Part shown: one piece after another, positions 30,101 to 43,470 of the stretch | Numbering within the stretch: the first letter of the stretch is position 1 | How the letters are laid out: each line of letters opens with the position of its first letter | NCBI GenBank assembly: GCA_037833965.1 | Contig: AP031354.1 | Coordinates: 288,001-352,000, forward strand | Direction of reading: 5' to 3' | DNA length: 64,000 nucleotides | Origin: Marchantia polymorpha subsp. ruderalis | Lineage: Eukaryota; Streptophyta; Marchantiopsida; Marchantiales; Marchantiaceae | Position numbers and translations under genes: made by a program | Notes under the pieces: model-generated | Seen by the model: only the letters and a program-made list of their open reading frames with translations | Told to the model about the DNA's origin: nothing | Databases searched by the model: none

Positions 30101-33100
30101 GAAAAAATCTTGACCAAAAACCGACGGATTTAATACCGGCTCCCACAGTGGAGGGGGCTCAGTTCCTTGTTCGTTGTCTTCAAGCACGACCATTATTACC
30201 ATGTCGTCTCGTGAGCACTAGTGACAGTAGTCAACGATCGTAATTCAGCTCGTGCATACCTATATTCTACCTATGATTGCAGCTGAACATTACTTTGTGC
30301 ATTGAGTCTGTTTAGACATGACAGGTTGTTTGATTTGAGCCGACTTTGCACTGAGGTTTGGTGCATGGAAGAAAGGTTAAAGACTTCCGGAAGAACTACC
30401 CTTGACAAAACGTTGAATTAGGGGAGTTTTGTCAATGAAAAGGACCCTTGATGTAGGAACACCAGCGTATCTGGTGAATGTCTTTGGAAAGACGGTCTGC
30501 GTAGTCGTCTTTTAAGATCCTTGTCACAGCAAACAAAACGACCACCAGAAGAAACGCTAAACCTACTCGATTCCAAAACACCTGGACATACTGAGGGACA
30601 AGTGAATTGAAGCGGTTTGGTAGCATTTTTCAAATATTTATTGTGTTCAGTCTTGCGATCCGAATTTCGTCTTTCTGGACACGATGTCTTCATTATGTTT
30701 TCATAATGAGAGGCAGTTTTGCATCATTTGCCCTGTTAGACAAACGCCTACACACGGCACCACCATCACTGTACGTACTTAAAGTTATATTGCATTGCAT
30801 ATCAATTATGCAATATAATTTTATGAACAAGGGGAAATCTCTTCTCAGCTACTTTCGTAAGGCAAGAGACCTACAACTTTACCTACGAATACAACAACTT
30901 TCAACGGGAATGGGCAACTTTCAACTCCTTTTTCCAAGTTGTGACTAAAAGCCCTATCACAAAGATTTACCGTGCATGAGATAGTCCACAATGAGGACGG
31001 GGAGCTTTTCGCCATAAAAAATTATTTCACCGAGTATTATGTTAACCCAAGGGAACCACTATGTTGTTTCACGTCAACTATTTAGTTCTCTAAAAGAGTG
31101 TGGAAACGTGTGAGCGATAGACAGAATGCGGCTTTTCGAAACAGATCCAGCGGAAAAAGATGGAATGCATTTGTCCTTATCATCGTATAAATGGACGGAT
31201 GTGCAAATTTCTCTGGACATCAGTACGGCAGATATACTGCCAAAACCAGTTGACTAGTTCAATAACACCAGTCGTTGAGCCATATAGACCGGAATTCGGA
31301 TATGATGTTGACGTGATTCTTTGTCACTGTTATAGCAATTCAGGACAAATTCCTGCTGCCCACGTCGTCTCCTGAGCGGACAAATGCTCGTGTAACTTCG
31401 TCTGAAAATAAAAGTTTAGCCACACCGTAATCTCAGGGATAGGAAACCTCTGAGAAATTCTTCCTAAGAGAACCCAGTCTTTAACTCTTCCCGTCTCTGG
31501 GAGTCAAACCTGGCCGACTTGACATGTACGGTACATGTATTGCATGGTATCCGGAAAGAATATTCGAGAGGGAATTCTCGCCAAATTTTAAGGAGGTACT
31601 GACTCGAAAGCAATCCCCAGTCCCTCCATATTCATTCGATATTTTGAGCATCGCTAGTCAAAGTAGGCAGGCTCTTTGTACTTTGACACAGTGCAGGACA
31701 AAGTTTGGGGATGTGCTTCTCCTAGAGACCGTAAGATATATCTCCATCACTTGCGCTCCTCATCCTAGTCCTATTAAAATCAGAAAATATAAGAAGCATA
31801 AAAAAGGAAAGACATCAGAGGCATATTCTCGAATATGCTACCTCCGTTGTAGGGTTCAACTTTTATGTTATACATCGGATGTTCTTGCGCCTCCCTTCAA
31901 TTTCTCCCTCTTGAAACTTTTAGGATTATAATTTGTTGATGTTCGTTGAAGGATTACAAGAGATGAAAGGGATGAGGAATACGTACCATTTTATCACTTA
32001 AAACAAGGCTTGTGCTTGAATTTCTCGTCTACGTTGGTTTCTTCGTGTTGTGTCGTGGAATCTAAGTCTTTGAAAAAGTGTGATGCCAATGAAAGCTCGA
32101 ACGCAACTTATAAAGGTTATTAATTGGTCAACGATTTGACTTGACATAAACCAAAACACTGCAGTTGTTCACATGTATTGTAGATAGTACTTCAAGCACA
32201 AAATTTGGCCTCTAAATTACATAAACCTTCATAGTTTATGGTATCTAGGCACTTTGACATCGTTGAGGCAAGCGAAGTGTGAGCATATTTGTGCTCTGAC
32301 ACCAAGTGGCAGACATTACCAAGAGACTCACCGTGTGAAAATCTTTTGGAGATAAGTCTTTCCTCATGAATTCACCATAGCTCTTCACTCTGCCAAAATC
32401 ATATACTCTCGATCGTAAGAGGGATTTGAAGCACACGAACGACCAGGCGGATTTTATTTAATAACTGTGAATCAGATCAAGAGAAAACTTTCAGACAATT
32501 CTACTGGGTTCTTTGCAATGTGAAGATCAGATATCCATGCAAAGCCGAGCCTAGCACAAGAGACAACAAGGAGTGCGCGAATGTACAACACAGTACTGGC
32601 CACGTATCATGACTGAAGATATTGGCTAATCTGTGGACGTATAGTGGAGGGTAAATTTAAAGATTCCTTCAAGAAAATCGTCCTCGTGGAGATATTATGC
32701 ACATTTTACCTCCTTGCTATTTCTTTTCTCGGTTTCAAATGAGCAGCTATTGCTACTTTAAACTTTTAGTCGTGTATATAAACTGCACTGTACGCCCTCG
32801 TGCATGAGCCAAGTAATGAGAGTGACCGTGTACGAAACGTTGGTACGTAGTCGCTCCCAATCGATGACATGGAATCTGTTGAATGTTTGACTTCGGTTGG
32901 TCGGTTTGGTACACACTCAGAGCACAATGGACATGAATATCGGCCCGGAATCACCACGTTTAGGGGTCGGCCACATTTAGAGCCAAACTAATTTGAGCGG
33001 GTGTGTCAAAACTAGCTAATAATGCAAGATTTGGTGTTGACTGGCGATGGTCGCAAGACACTAGTCGAAATTTCAAGGGCCTAAGAAAGGTAGATGGCCC

Positions 33101-36100
33101 TTTCAGATAATCATGCGAAGTCAATGGGGTGTGTGTCAGCCCTTTCATATTTTACTAAACCAGGAGTCGGTGCCAAAGTGGGACCCATGTCGTTGAACGA
33201 AAATCTTCTTCTTTCAACGAAGGCGTCAGCCATAGTCGTCTCTTGCAGGCACCCTGTAGACGATAATACCGCAGCAGGATTGAACCTAACGTCAAGACTG
33301 ATGCATCACCTAACAAGATTCACTTATTTTACGACGATAAAAATCTGGGAAAACTTCTCCCCGGAAATGGCTACATCCAGAAGTCAGGTGTCCATGGCTT
33401 ACCGAAGTCTCAGCAGGAAATTTCTTTTCCATGTCGAGAGTCAAAGGGGGGACCGAGTAATATAACCAAAAGCATGCGCATGCCCCCTTCGAACCTTGGA
33501 GAGTGAAACCAAACGGGTGACATGAGCTACACCCGATATTATAAGACGTTGAAATATCTAGAAGTCTTGAACATCTTGAAAAAGAAATCCAAAATTTTCA
33601 TGGATATCAACTAGCAATATTATTGTATCATAAAATCATTACTTTTCTATGGAAATCACTAGTTGATTTGTTATAAAATAATTTTTGGTTTATTCAGTAA
33701 ACCAATAATGAGATACCAGCGTGTTTCGTAGGCTACGCTCCGCGCATTCTTTCGTGAACGTATCGAAGTCAACATCTCTCAAAACCTAAACTTATCATTT
33801 GTGAACTAACATGAATTCTGTGAGGGACCTAGCTACAATCACAAGTCATATTCTTCCTTTTCTTCAAAAAAAGTCTCCCGAATAATAGACTTAAATATCT
33901 GCCCATCACTGCACTTGAATCAGCAACTTGTCCCGTTCCCAAAGCCCGAACAGGTGGTCCTGAACAAGTCGAAACAGATCAACTATTTGTTGATGCGAGA
34001 CCAATTGTCAAAAGTCTTTCCATGTTTTCACAAGATAATCCTTTACATAAGACCTAATCAAACTCCTCTCCATATCATCAATCACATGCCTTTGCTTGAT
34101 ATCATATGAATCACATGAGTTTCCTAGGGAGTGATCTTTGATAGAAGTATTCAATTCTTTATGATACTTATTTTTTTGAACTTTTTGAGTTTGAGTATAA
34201 GTTGGTATTTCTTCCGAAAAAAAATTCTAACTCATATTTACATAATCAATATAAACAAAAAAAATCTCACTGATCTTTCACCTATCTCATCCATCAACAT
34301 AAATAGAATACATTTTTTATAGATTCATGATGACTTCGTATCATCCATGTATGATATTACTTTTAAATTCATGTGTACTCTTTTATAATAACATTCAATG
34401 TCCTCATGCTTTTCAGGCAAGTAAAAATAATGTGGAGAATTACATGATACAATTTGCTGGTTTCTAATGAGCGAAAAAGGGTGTCAATATAAATGTAGAT
34501 ATTTTAGAAGAAAGTTGGCTAGAAATAATAAATACAAATAGTAAATACAAACTGATTACGACTTAAGCAAATGCTTAGCGAAAGGAAACCCAGGAGTAAC
34601 GTGAAAGTAAAATTTCATCCCGTTGAGTAAAAGTTTGGACACTGTAACTCCAGTCAACATAAACCTTGCAGATTAGAACACAGGATCAATTGTGTGGAAG
34701 TCAAACTTCAGGTGTAACTGGTGTAGAAAACAAATGATGGGGATGAACCTTCGTACGTTTGTCCATTCACGTGATTGTGGCGAAGTAATGGAATTCATCA
34801 CTGCGCCAGGTCGATAAGGATGTCTCCAAGCATCTAGGTCGCCTCGGAGAATCTGAGTCACAGTCTCAGTGTCTCATTCTCATGCACCGCATCCTTGAGC
34901 TTCAGGCTCCGTTTTAAATTGACGAATCTCACCAACAGGATGGAACCGATAATCAGGCGATCGAGTTCTACAATGTCCAATATTACACTTTGACTTCTAG
35001 AAACATTGACGGTTCCATCCAATCCTGTGCTTTGGACATACCGTACCTTTATCGTCATGTTCCATGCACGGGCCAACTGGAACTTAATAATGTTGGATTA
35101 TGTCCAGTTCGTGTTCTTACTGGTCCTCATTTTGCTGGCTCTTCTTCCCCAGGGCCACTGCGCTCCACTAGTTGCATTTCAGTTCCTGTAAAGAAGGAAG
35201 AGCGGGAAAGGAGGGGGTGGCGGGGAGGGGGGAGGAGGTTGTAACTTTGTACATGATAGTGCAAAGACCTTGGTTATTGACTGGACAATTAATACATGGA
35301 GACTTCGTATAATTTCCATTACGAGCCTACAGTCTGTTTTCTACCGCATCATTTTAGATACAAGGGTCAACATCCCTACACTCTGCTCCAATTGCAGTTC
35401 CAAATAAGCTCTTATTTTCTGTAGCTCCTTCGAACCTACACGGAAAACCATGCAGCATTGTGCTTCATGTTTATGCCACCGAGTTCCATTTACGTAGAGT
35501 CCACTTCATTATTAATTGATAGATGATTGACTTTAACGAGATCAAAGGTTTGCACGTCTGCTACGAGGCATGAGAAGCAGACCAAACCTTGGGTTCAAAC
35601 TCATCCTGAGAGCATCCAAAGGCAATTTTAACGGTGACGAAGGAAAGTCGATATAAAAAATTACCTAGTCTATATGAACATGGGGAAGGGCAGGAGTGTG
35701 ACTGGCTGTGCACAAATACAACAGGAAAAGTAAGAAATGCGCACCCCGCAAGACTCTCTGAAAAGACTACAATGCAGTGTCTTCTATTCTGTCTTCAAGT
35801 CCAAGTCAATTCTCTCACACTCGACCCATACATAGCAACAGCACATAACGCAAGTTGCGGACTACTAAACAACGATTGTGAGAAAAGATTCAGTACAACA
35901 GTAGAGAGCAGGTCTTCAGGGAGCGAAACAACGACGAAAGGTCTCGCAAAGAACAGCACCTTCTGGACCCAAAAGGCAAGGAAATGCACAGCGCTGGTTG
36001 TATGTCAGGACAACCTGGTCCATCAATTCAGGTTCGGAACCCCGGCTTCAGAACGAAGGAGACGGAGGGTCAAAGAACACAGAACTTACCCAAGCCCCCG

Positions 36101-37019
36101 ACTTCCGCCTGTCAAGCTTCCTGCCTGGCTCCGACTCAAACCAAACTCACTCTCACTATCAAGTAAGCTGCAAGTGTCGCTATTGTATGTCATCTCATGC
36201 ACTTCAACCTGGCGAGCACTCATTCCCGCAGGCGGTCACCGGAGGAGGCACAAGGGGTGGCATCCGAGCTCGTCCTGAAATAGACGGAGGGAGTAGCAAA
36301 CCGTCGGATGGTGGACGCGTCACAGCCCGAAACTTTGGGAGGAAAGGTCAGTGCTGCAGTGGCGAGCATAGAATACTAGGAAAGAAGAGTCAATTTCGGG
36401 TCCATAGGCCATGACTCATGTACACCAGAATCCAGATGAGGGAAGTAGGAGGGAGGCCTGGAGGCGAGGGTTGACAAAGACATGGGATTCGAGGCGGCTT
36501 GGTCGGTCCGGCAAGCGAACGTGCACAGGAGCGATCAGGTGACACCTCCCCCAGACTGTAGAGAGTCCAACAGAATTTAGTACGGTACCGTATTTCCATA
36601 GACAAGAGTCTTCCGCAACTCAAGACTGGTCACTGGTGGGGTCTGTCGTCGTCTCCTCCCTACCACCCCTCCCTCTCTCCCTGCTGGGGAGCAAAGACGA
36701 AACTTTCTCCTACGACTAGTGGCCTTTATCCACATTTAATGAATGCTTTCTACTCTGACGGTTCTCTCTCTCAGTCTACAGCCGACGTCGTCGACTCCTC
36801 TGGTTTTGAGGGGGGACCAACAAGTCCAACTGCCTGCCTGTTGTGTAACCGCAGTGTACTTTCCTCTCCTTGTACACGTCTATTCCGGAACGAGGCACGA
36901 AACTTCCCCCACAAATTGGTGTCTCCTGTTATGCTCAGGTCCATTGAACCGGACTGTGCAGGGCCGGGGCCGTGCTCTGATATGGCATAATCGAGGAAAT
37001 CTAGCATGAGACGTTTACT
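30101..37019. other. spacer without recognisable genes
   Basis: ORFs are short or, between 35.6 and 36.4 kb, longer (up to 214 codons) but without ATG starts or domains I recognise. AT-rich DNA fills 33.5-34.6 kb. A G-quadruplex motif lies at 35204-35232. The 35.6-37.0 kb part is more GC-rich. No RNA genes were seen. Confidence 0.45.
35204..35232 (+). other. putative G-quadruplex motif
   Basis: G-tracts at 35204-35206, 35213-35217, 35222-35225 and 35227-35232 with loops of 6, 4 and 1 nt fit the canonical pattern. Confidence 0.5.
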
Positions 37020-37082
37020 CTGTAATAATCTCGTTCGCATAACTTTACAAATTGTAAAATTATGCGACCGAGATTATTACAG
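37020..37082. repeat. near-perfect 63-bp palindrome
   Basis: Arms of 31 bp (37020-37050 and 37052-37082) are reverse complements with only two mismatches (at 37034 and 37043 of the left arm) around a single central A. The outer ends read CTGTAATAATCTCG and its complement. It could extrude as a cruciform or form a long RNA hairpin. No flanking target duplication was recognised, so a foldback transposon is not proven. Confidence 0.9.
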
Positions 37083-40000
37083 ACTGGATTCGAAGTCCAC
37101 TTTCGGTGTACGAGTTCGTCGAGAGAGTTGTAAAGATGTGGTCCTTGACGACAGTGAATCGGGAGTTCCTGCTGCTGCTGCAGCATGCCGCCGCAGCAGC
37201 AGCAGACGGGAAGCACATCATTTCAATTGTTTTTCTATTTATCTTTTTATCTTCGTCAAGACGGAAGCAACTGCATCTTTGCAGAATCTTTTGTTGCCAT
37301 ATTTTGCGCATGTGGTTTGTGGAAGTGTCAAAGTCTTCCTTTAGCCTACACCCATTGCAGACCAGACAAGACTTTGAATTAAACGCAAGATACACTTGAT
37401 GTACCCATTCTCAGATTGAATTCTTGTCACATTCACTGCTTTTTTAAATAGGCCTAAATGCCCACAGCTTATTTTGGTCTTCATAACAAGGAAATGCACC
37501 GCAACTTCTTAGATAAAAATGTTTAAATTTTCAATGAGGGTGACAATCATTATATTAGAAGATCATAAAGTAACCAAGAGAATAAAATAGTTGCGCAGGT
37601 ACTTAATACGAAGAAGCACTTGATCACCCTAGATGTCTGGGCTGGTCCAAAGAGTGTCGCTCTAAGCATAACAAAGCAGGCATCAAAGGTTGTGCAGTGG
37701 AAGAATAAAGAATAATATGAGTTAAAGGTTGAGTACTTATTTCATATTTCGTGAATTTTTGAGTGCAGAGTAACTTTACTAAAATGTTAGAAAAAGTATA
37801 TTGCTATGATGAGCACTGGGCCCAAGGTGTGATAAATCATTTTCTCTCACATGCCACTCACTTTACACGATGGGAGATTGTTGATGTTCAAGAAATATAA
37901 TATCTAAACTCATTTCATAGCTTTATGTTATATGTGAAGTAAATGCTATACAAAACGGAACACCCTAATATTAGTCTGTGATAGATAAAAACATGTCACA
38001 GCTCACATTTAGTCATTTCTTTTTTTTAAGTCATTGGTGTCGACCCGAGTATCATATCAATGCAAAGCACCACATACAATTAGATCTTAGTTGTGCATTT
38101 GATAATATCTCATGATCAGCTAAAATTAATAAATATCTAAGGGGTTTTTCCTCGTCACCACCTAAACAGGAGAGGGACATTTGAGAAAGAGAAAAATGGG
38201 TACAAACATAGAAACGATATAAGCCGTGACGCTCTTTGATGTGATCTACGATAGAAATTTTGAGTTAATGCAATAAGTGATAAATCGAACCGAAAGTATT
38301 GGGGAATTTAGCTTCCAATAAGTTGCGAAAGAGTTTTTTTCTTCAGATATGCTCAACGTATCAGAACAAGCTTCCACTGAATTTAAATATTTCTAGACAT
38401 CAAGAACACCTTCACATGTTTCTTTCATGTACTTTTGACGATTATGATATAGGTCTCAAGAAATTTAGTGAGTATTGAGATTACGTACAGGTGATTCTAT
38501 GGATATTGAGTCAAATAAGATTAGAGGAAAATGTTCTATTTCTGATTTTTGGAAATCAAAAGCAGATGAAATACTGGTCACAAAAGAAGTAGAATATCAA
38601 CGTAATCTAACATTTGAGTAAAGTTAATATGATGTTGAAGAGTCTCGCAAAAAGAGTGACGGTGCCACCTGAAGACTGAAGCTGCCTCCTGAAGACTGAA
38701 GCTGCCTCTTTCTTAAGCCTGGATCATATCATTCAACTTTAGTGTATCAACAGTGTTTTTTTAACCTTATATTTCGAAACATAATATGATATGAGTTCAA
38801 TGTTAGATATGTTAGATCATGGAGTCTTCGCCTGAATGTGTCCAATATTGAATTCTGTGGGGGAATGTCAATCAGGAAGGTGAATGATTCTCATGGGGAA
38901 AATAGAGATTCGTTGACTCAAGATTCGGTGCATGAGGCAGACTTACACCGGAATATTATCCCTTGCCTTAGAACTTTCATGATGGAAAGCACAATCATCG
39001 TTGAGGGAATCAGGCCAAGAACGGTTGACTTTGCACATTGGATCGCGCAGGATGTGGCACACTGCTCACGGTGAAATGTCAACTCAGAGCTGTTCATAAG
39101 CTGCTGGGTTATTCTGGGAGTCACAAGTGGGACATAGACCCATAGACAAGGCTGGAACTTCATCACAGCCTACGGTCTTCGACTTCAGAAGAGCCTGCGG
39201 CGAGTGGACTCGTGTGGAAACTTCCTTCAGAACGACAACTGTATTCCTAAAAGATCCTAGAAGATGTGTGTGACAGATTCAAACGATTCACCTGCAATCG
39301 AGCTCACCACAGTCCCTTGATGCCCGTTCGTGTCTGCATTCAAAACTTAGTCAACCCCCGGAAAGCCGCAATTTTGTAGACGTCCATAGACCCAGTTGAC
39401 ATAAATCTATTGTGAAAGGGTAAACTTCCGCCATACCCCGGAGTCTCCTGCTGCCACTGACTCTAGTGGGGGAGAAACCCAGACTCGGTCCGCTTTCGTC
39501 TAATCTGCGTTGATCTTTCAAACTGGTCTTCGAGCTATTCGAGGAGATGATCTAGAGCCGAGCCGAGCCGAGCCTTGAGTCCTTGACAGCAAATAAAGAC
39601 GATAAGGCTATGGCTAGTGTTTCCTTCATCGGATTTGCTAAGAGTTTCTGCCAACAATGGCCAATATTTCAATGAGCATCCACAAAGGCCCTAGCACATT
39701 TCAAACGCAGATTTGACTCAGCCACGAACAACACCCTCGCGCATATACCTCAGAACAGTTCAGATATATTTTAAGTAGTTTTATTGACCAACAATATGTC
39801 AGAATGTGAACCTTCGTATGAGTCTTCACAAATGCCCACCAGTCCCACAGCTTAGATCATACCTGACCTAGCCCACGACTGCCCCTTTGTATGTCCCAAC
39901 GTGCCTTTCACACGTTTTCACACGCGGGTCTCAAGTTTGTTCCCTCTCCTTCAATCCTCCTCTCTGTTTCTCCTTCCCTTTCTCATTTCTCTAATTTCCA

Positions 40001-41661
40001 TTCTCTTTCTACTTTCTCTCCTGTGCTATTTCTCCCATTCCTCTCTAGTAACTGTGAACCATGCGGAATCAACGATTTTATCTCTATAATGTGATCGCTG
40101 CATGACTTCGTTTCCAGTATATTGGCAAGATGTATCATGCCTTCAATGCACATAATTTCACTTTTATATTGTCTACACATATCGCTTAAGTGTGCTTATG
40201 AGTATACAACCTACATGAAGATTTGTAATCTGTTTCAAGCACAAACTCTCTATCTCAAAGATGATGCTTAAGATGTAAGATAGCCAACACAGTGTTTGAC
40301 TACTCCTCTTACAGTAAATCAAATCTTTGCTATAATTTCATAGATCATAGTTTACTATGAAATATGACAACTATGCTTCTCATCAAAACCCCAAGATTCA
40401 AACTGTAATTCTATCTGTATATTTTTTTTTCCAAAGTTTTCAAATCTCTTGTGGTTTTTTTTAAAATTTAAAAATTTAGATTATGTTTTATCATCAAAAT
40501 CACATTGATATATCTTCCTAGCAAGCTTGTGAAATAACGATTTATTTTTCAACATTCACTTGAATGTCTTCCATTAAATTCCATTTCTTCAAGATATTCA
40601 CAATTATACACAATTGGAAGTTGAAAAATAATGATATCAACGTTATATCAATTAAAAAAATTCATTAAAATAAGAAATATATTGAGTGTTTTTATATCAT
40701 GAGTTTCTAATATTATGTTGTTCGTTGCAATTGCTATCGGTTTCAGTTAACATGATTTGTTTATGTTATCAAGTGTGGTTATTTTGTATCTTGATATTAT
40801 TCTTTTTATCAGATAAGTAAAGTCATGAGACAAAAAGACTAATATTGCTGAAATCTTCTTTCAAAGAAATTCTGACCATATATGATATGATTTTCTAGAT
40901 TCATATGATATTGAATTACTTAGTACGTCATATGCTCAAAACTTCATATTTTAACTTCGTATAACACACCTTTTCTTTCTTTGAACATGAACTTTTTATT
41001 TGAGGAGATGCTTACGTATGTAGATATTTGGATTGTAGAGATTTAATTCATAACATGAATATGCTTGGAATGATATCATTTCTTCTCAAATTTCTCCTTT
41101 TTTCAAATTTCTCCCTTTTTCTCATTGTAAAAAGATTTGAACTAGCATTTATTTTTGTTAAGAATTTTGTCCAATTATGCAATTATTTAGTCATGAATTA
41201 ATTCTTGTATTTTTTCATTGATAAAGTTTTTCATCTATATTTTATCTAAGTATAAGATTAATTCTAACATCCAAGATTTATAATACTGGATAATAAAAAG
41301 TATATAAGATTAATTTTTCAAGTTAAATTTGTTAACAAAGAATTAAAAACATGGCTATGAACAATCATGTTAAGTAGATTCCACAAATTTTTTTATTGCA
41401 CATTGCTCTTTGTATTTTAAGAAAGCCAAATTTTTTAACTAATTATATCATGTTTTTGTAACAGAAGTATTTCTTTTCAAGTGAATCGGTTTCGTTTTGA
41501 AATTGACAAATTTTTCGTCTCCTTTTTTGTACTTTAATTTCAATGATCCTGCCAAAAAGTAAATTTTTACTCAGCTCTTCTAATTAGTATATTTATTGAC
41601 AACTATGATAAATTTCTCATAATATATGAACTATTTGTATAAAGGTAATATTTCATGACCT
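37083..41661. other. spacer, becoming very AT-rich
   Basis: CTG/CAG triplet runs occur at about 37169-37213. From 37.4 to 38.8 kb and from 40.1 to 41.66 kb the DNA is AT-rich with stops in all frames. 38.8-40.0 kb is more balanced but has only short ORFs. No gene is supported. Confidence 0.45.
38668..38707 (+). repeat. 20-bp unit, two exact tandem copies
   Basis: CCTGAAGACTGAAGCTGCCT occurs twice in succession. The left neighbour is a partial match as well. Confidence 0.9.
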
Positions 41662-42150
41662 GATTATGTGGTTACCCAGTTTTTGTTTTTTTTCAGAATT
41701 AAAACATTTTTGAATAATAAGTACCGCGGTAGCAGCGGTAAACAATAATCGGTACATGAAAATAGAGTAAAAAGAGAATCTCGGGGTCTAGGGGAATTGA
41801 GTACAGTCTAGGGGTTTTGGGCTTAGGCCACGGTCGGGTGCCTTGGACAGAACAGGTGGTTCATGGTGCAGGACCCGCTTCGAGTGCCTTCGGCGGAAGA
41901 GTGAATCCCTCATAACTTTCTCAATTTGTAATGCCTTGACTTTGTTAGGATCTTTATGGATAGAGCTCAACACGCTCGTTCTAACGAGCCCAAGAAGTCT
42001 TGAAACGGATAAGGAATCACTGAGTTATGAGTGTCAAAAGTGACTGATATGGATAGGCAAAGAGTTCCTTCGGCGGTACGCAGAAGAAGATTTCTGACGG
42101 CGGAAGTCGGCGTTGTCATGAATGTCGAATGTACCAGCGCTAAGAAGCCT

Positions 42151-42218
42151 AACGGCGGGGCGTGAAGTCTAGCGTGGGAAGCAGAACGGCGGGGCGTGAA
42201 GCTGCACGTGGGAAGCAT
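42151..42218 (+). repeat. 34-bp tandem repeat in U3 of solo LTR 1
   Basis: Units 42151-42184 and 42185-42218 both begin AACGGCGGGGCGTGAAG and continue with CGTGGGAAGCA. Repeats in U3 often act as enhancer modules in retroelements, but here that is inference. Confidence 0.85.
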
Positions 42219-42606
42219 GCCGTTACCCATCATCGCGGGAACGGCATTCAAGCGGCCTATGGGTCCTCAGACCTCGGAATTTGGAGAAGGAATTTTGGCC
42301 TTGGAATAGAGATCTTGCGGTTATATCTTTGCGATGGAGGGTCGGATGGAGCTGAAATTTGATGGAGTCGTTGGTCTCAGCTGGTCGCACATGCCTGCAA
42401 ATTTTTAGCCTCAGATCTTGGATCTAAAACTGTTAAAGACGCTGGCGGCTCAGTGAGGTAGGTTTAGACTCAGATTTAGGGTTATGGTTAGATTTAGGTT
42501 GTAAGTTAGAGGGAAAGTCAGCCGCCGACTCCTCAGGTGTATGATGTGTTCACGGATTGCACCGTAGTCGATGAGTGGAGTGTTAGATAGTTAGGATCTT
42601 AGAGTG

Positions 42607-42612
42607 TATAAA
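42607..42612 (+). promoter_or_regulatory. TATA box of solo LTR 1
   Basis: TATAAA at the position conserved in the other LTR copies, directly before a short inverted repeat. Confidence 0.65.
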
Positions 42613-42618
42613 GTAGTT

Positions 42619-42634
42619 CAAGGCGTTGGCCTTG
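42619..42634 (+). repeat. inverted repeat after TATA, solo LTR 1
   Basis: CAAGGC-GTTG-GCCTTG: six-base arms and a 4-nt loop, starting 12 nt after the start of the TATA box. The equivalents in the other LTRs are at 55373-55389 and 61371-61384. Confidence 0.85.
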
Positions 42635-42669
42635 GGGGATTTTTCAATTTCGGAAGTTCAGTTCAGGAA

Positions 42670-43470
42670 TTCGTTTTCTCTTCGCGTTTGTGTCTTTTGT
42701 TCTATCACCACGCAAGAGGAGCTATAGCTTGTCAAAGTTACCGCATTTTATAGCTGAAGGCCTTTGACCGAATGTTCTGTGCTAGCAGATTGGCTAGGCA
42801 GGATTTAAGCAAATTCGGACTTACACCTTCGGACGATTTTCCATGTTTGTATTCCTTCGGGATTTTCCCCCTTGAATACCAAAGTGAAGTTTTGTTAACT
42901 TCGGAGTAAGCCTTGATTGAATTCAGGTTGTGTGTGCTACGCTGCTTGAAGCGCCTTCGGGGGTAGCCTCCGCAGTATTTCTCGGAATGACTAGTGCCTG
43001 AGAATTCAAACTCGTTAGTAGACTGTTAAGTTGTGACAGTGGAACTTTTCTCAACTTAGTCTCTCACTTCGGATTCTTGTATTCTCTACACGTTTTGTGA
43101 GTTGAGTGTGTTGTTCACCGCGTGAGAGGAACTTCGGTTTGACGAAGGTACCGCATCCAAAGTAGGAAGTCCAATCCGAATGCTCTGCACTAGCAGTGAC
43201 TAGTGACGGGGTTTAAGCAAATCTGGAGTTGGGTGACTAACTGCAGATCGTCTAAGTGTACTCATGGGAAACTTTCCTCCCTGAATCTTAAGTGGAGGTC
43301 CTGACCGACCTCTGAGTTGTGCATTTACAGTTTTAGGTGTGTGTTTGGTGTGAACTACGCTGCATTGTGTGTCCTCTTAGTGACCTCCGAGTTGACCACT
43401 TGCAGTATTTCTGGGAGTGACAGAAGCCTGAAAATTCAAACTCCTCAATAGTCTGTTAAAACATGACACT
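42670..43470 (+). repeat. internal tandem duplication in solo LTR 1
   Basis: Unit A (about 42670-43040) and unit B (about 43080-43470) have a 410-bp period. Both contain TCACC.CG, TACCGCAT, CCGAATG.TCTG, CTAGCAG, TTTAAGCAAAT and end in GCAGTATTTCT.GGA.TGAC, AATTCAAACTC and CTGTTAA. The units have diverged considerably. Confidence 0.85.

Noticed and set aside
35634..36278. 214-codon + strand frame
   Set aside because: Begins with GTG, not ATG, has no recognisable domain, and overlaps other similar-length frames. It is more likely chance than a gene.
37169..37213. CTG/CAG run giving alanine- and glutamine-rich frames on both strands
   Set aside because: The frames exist because of the triplet repeat and have no other support as genes.
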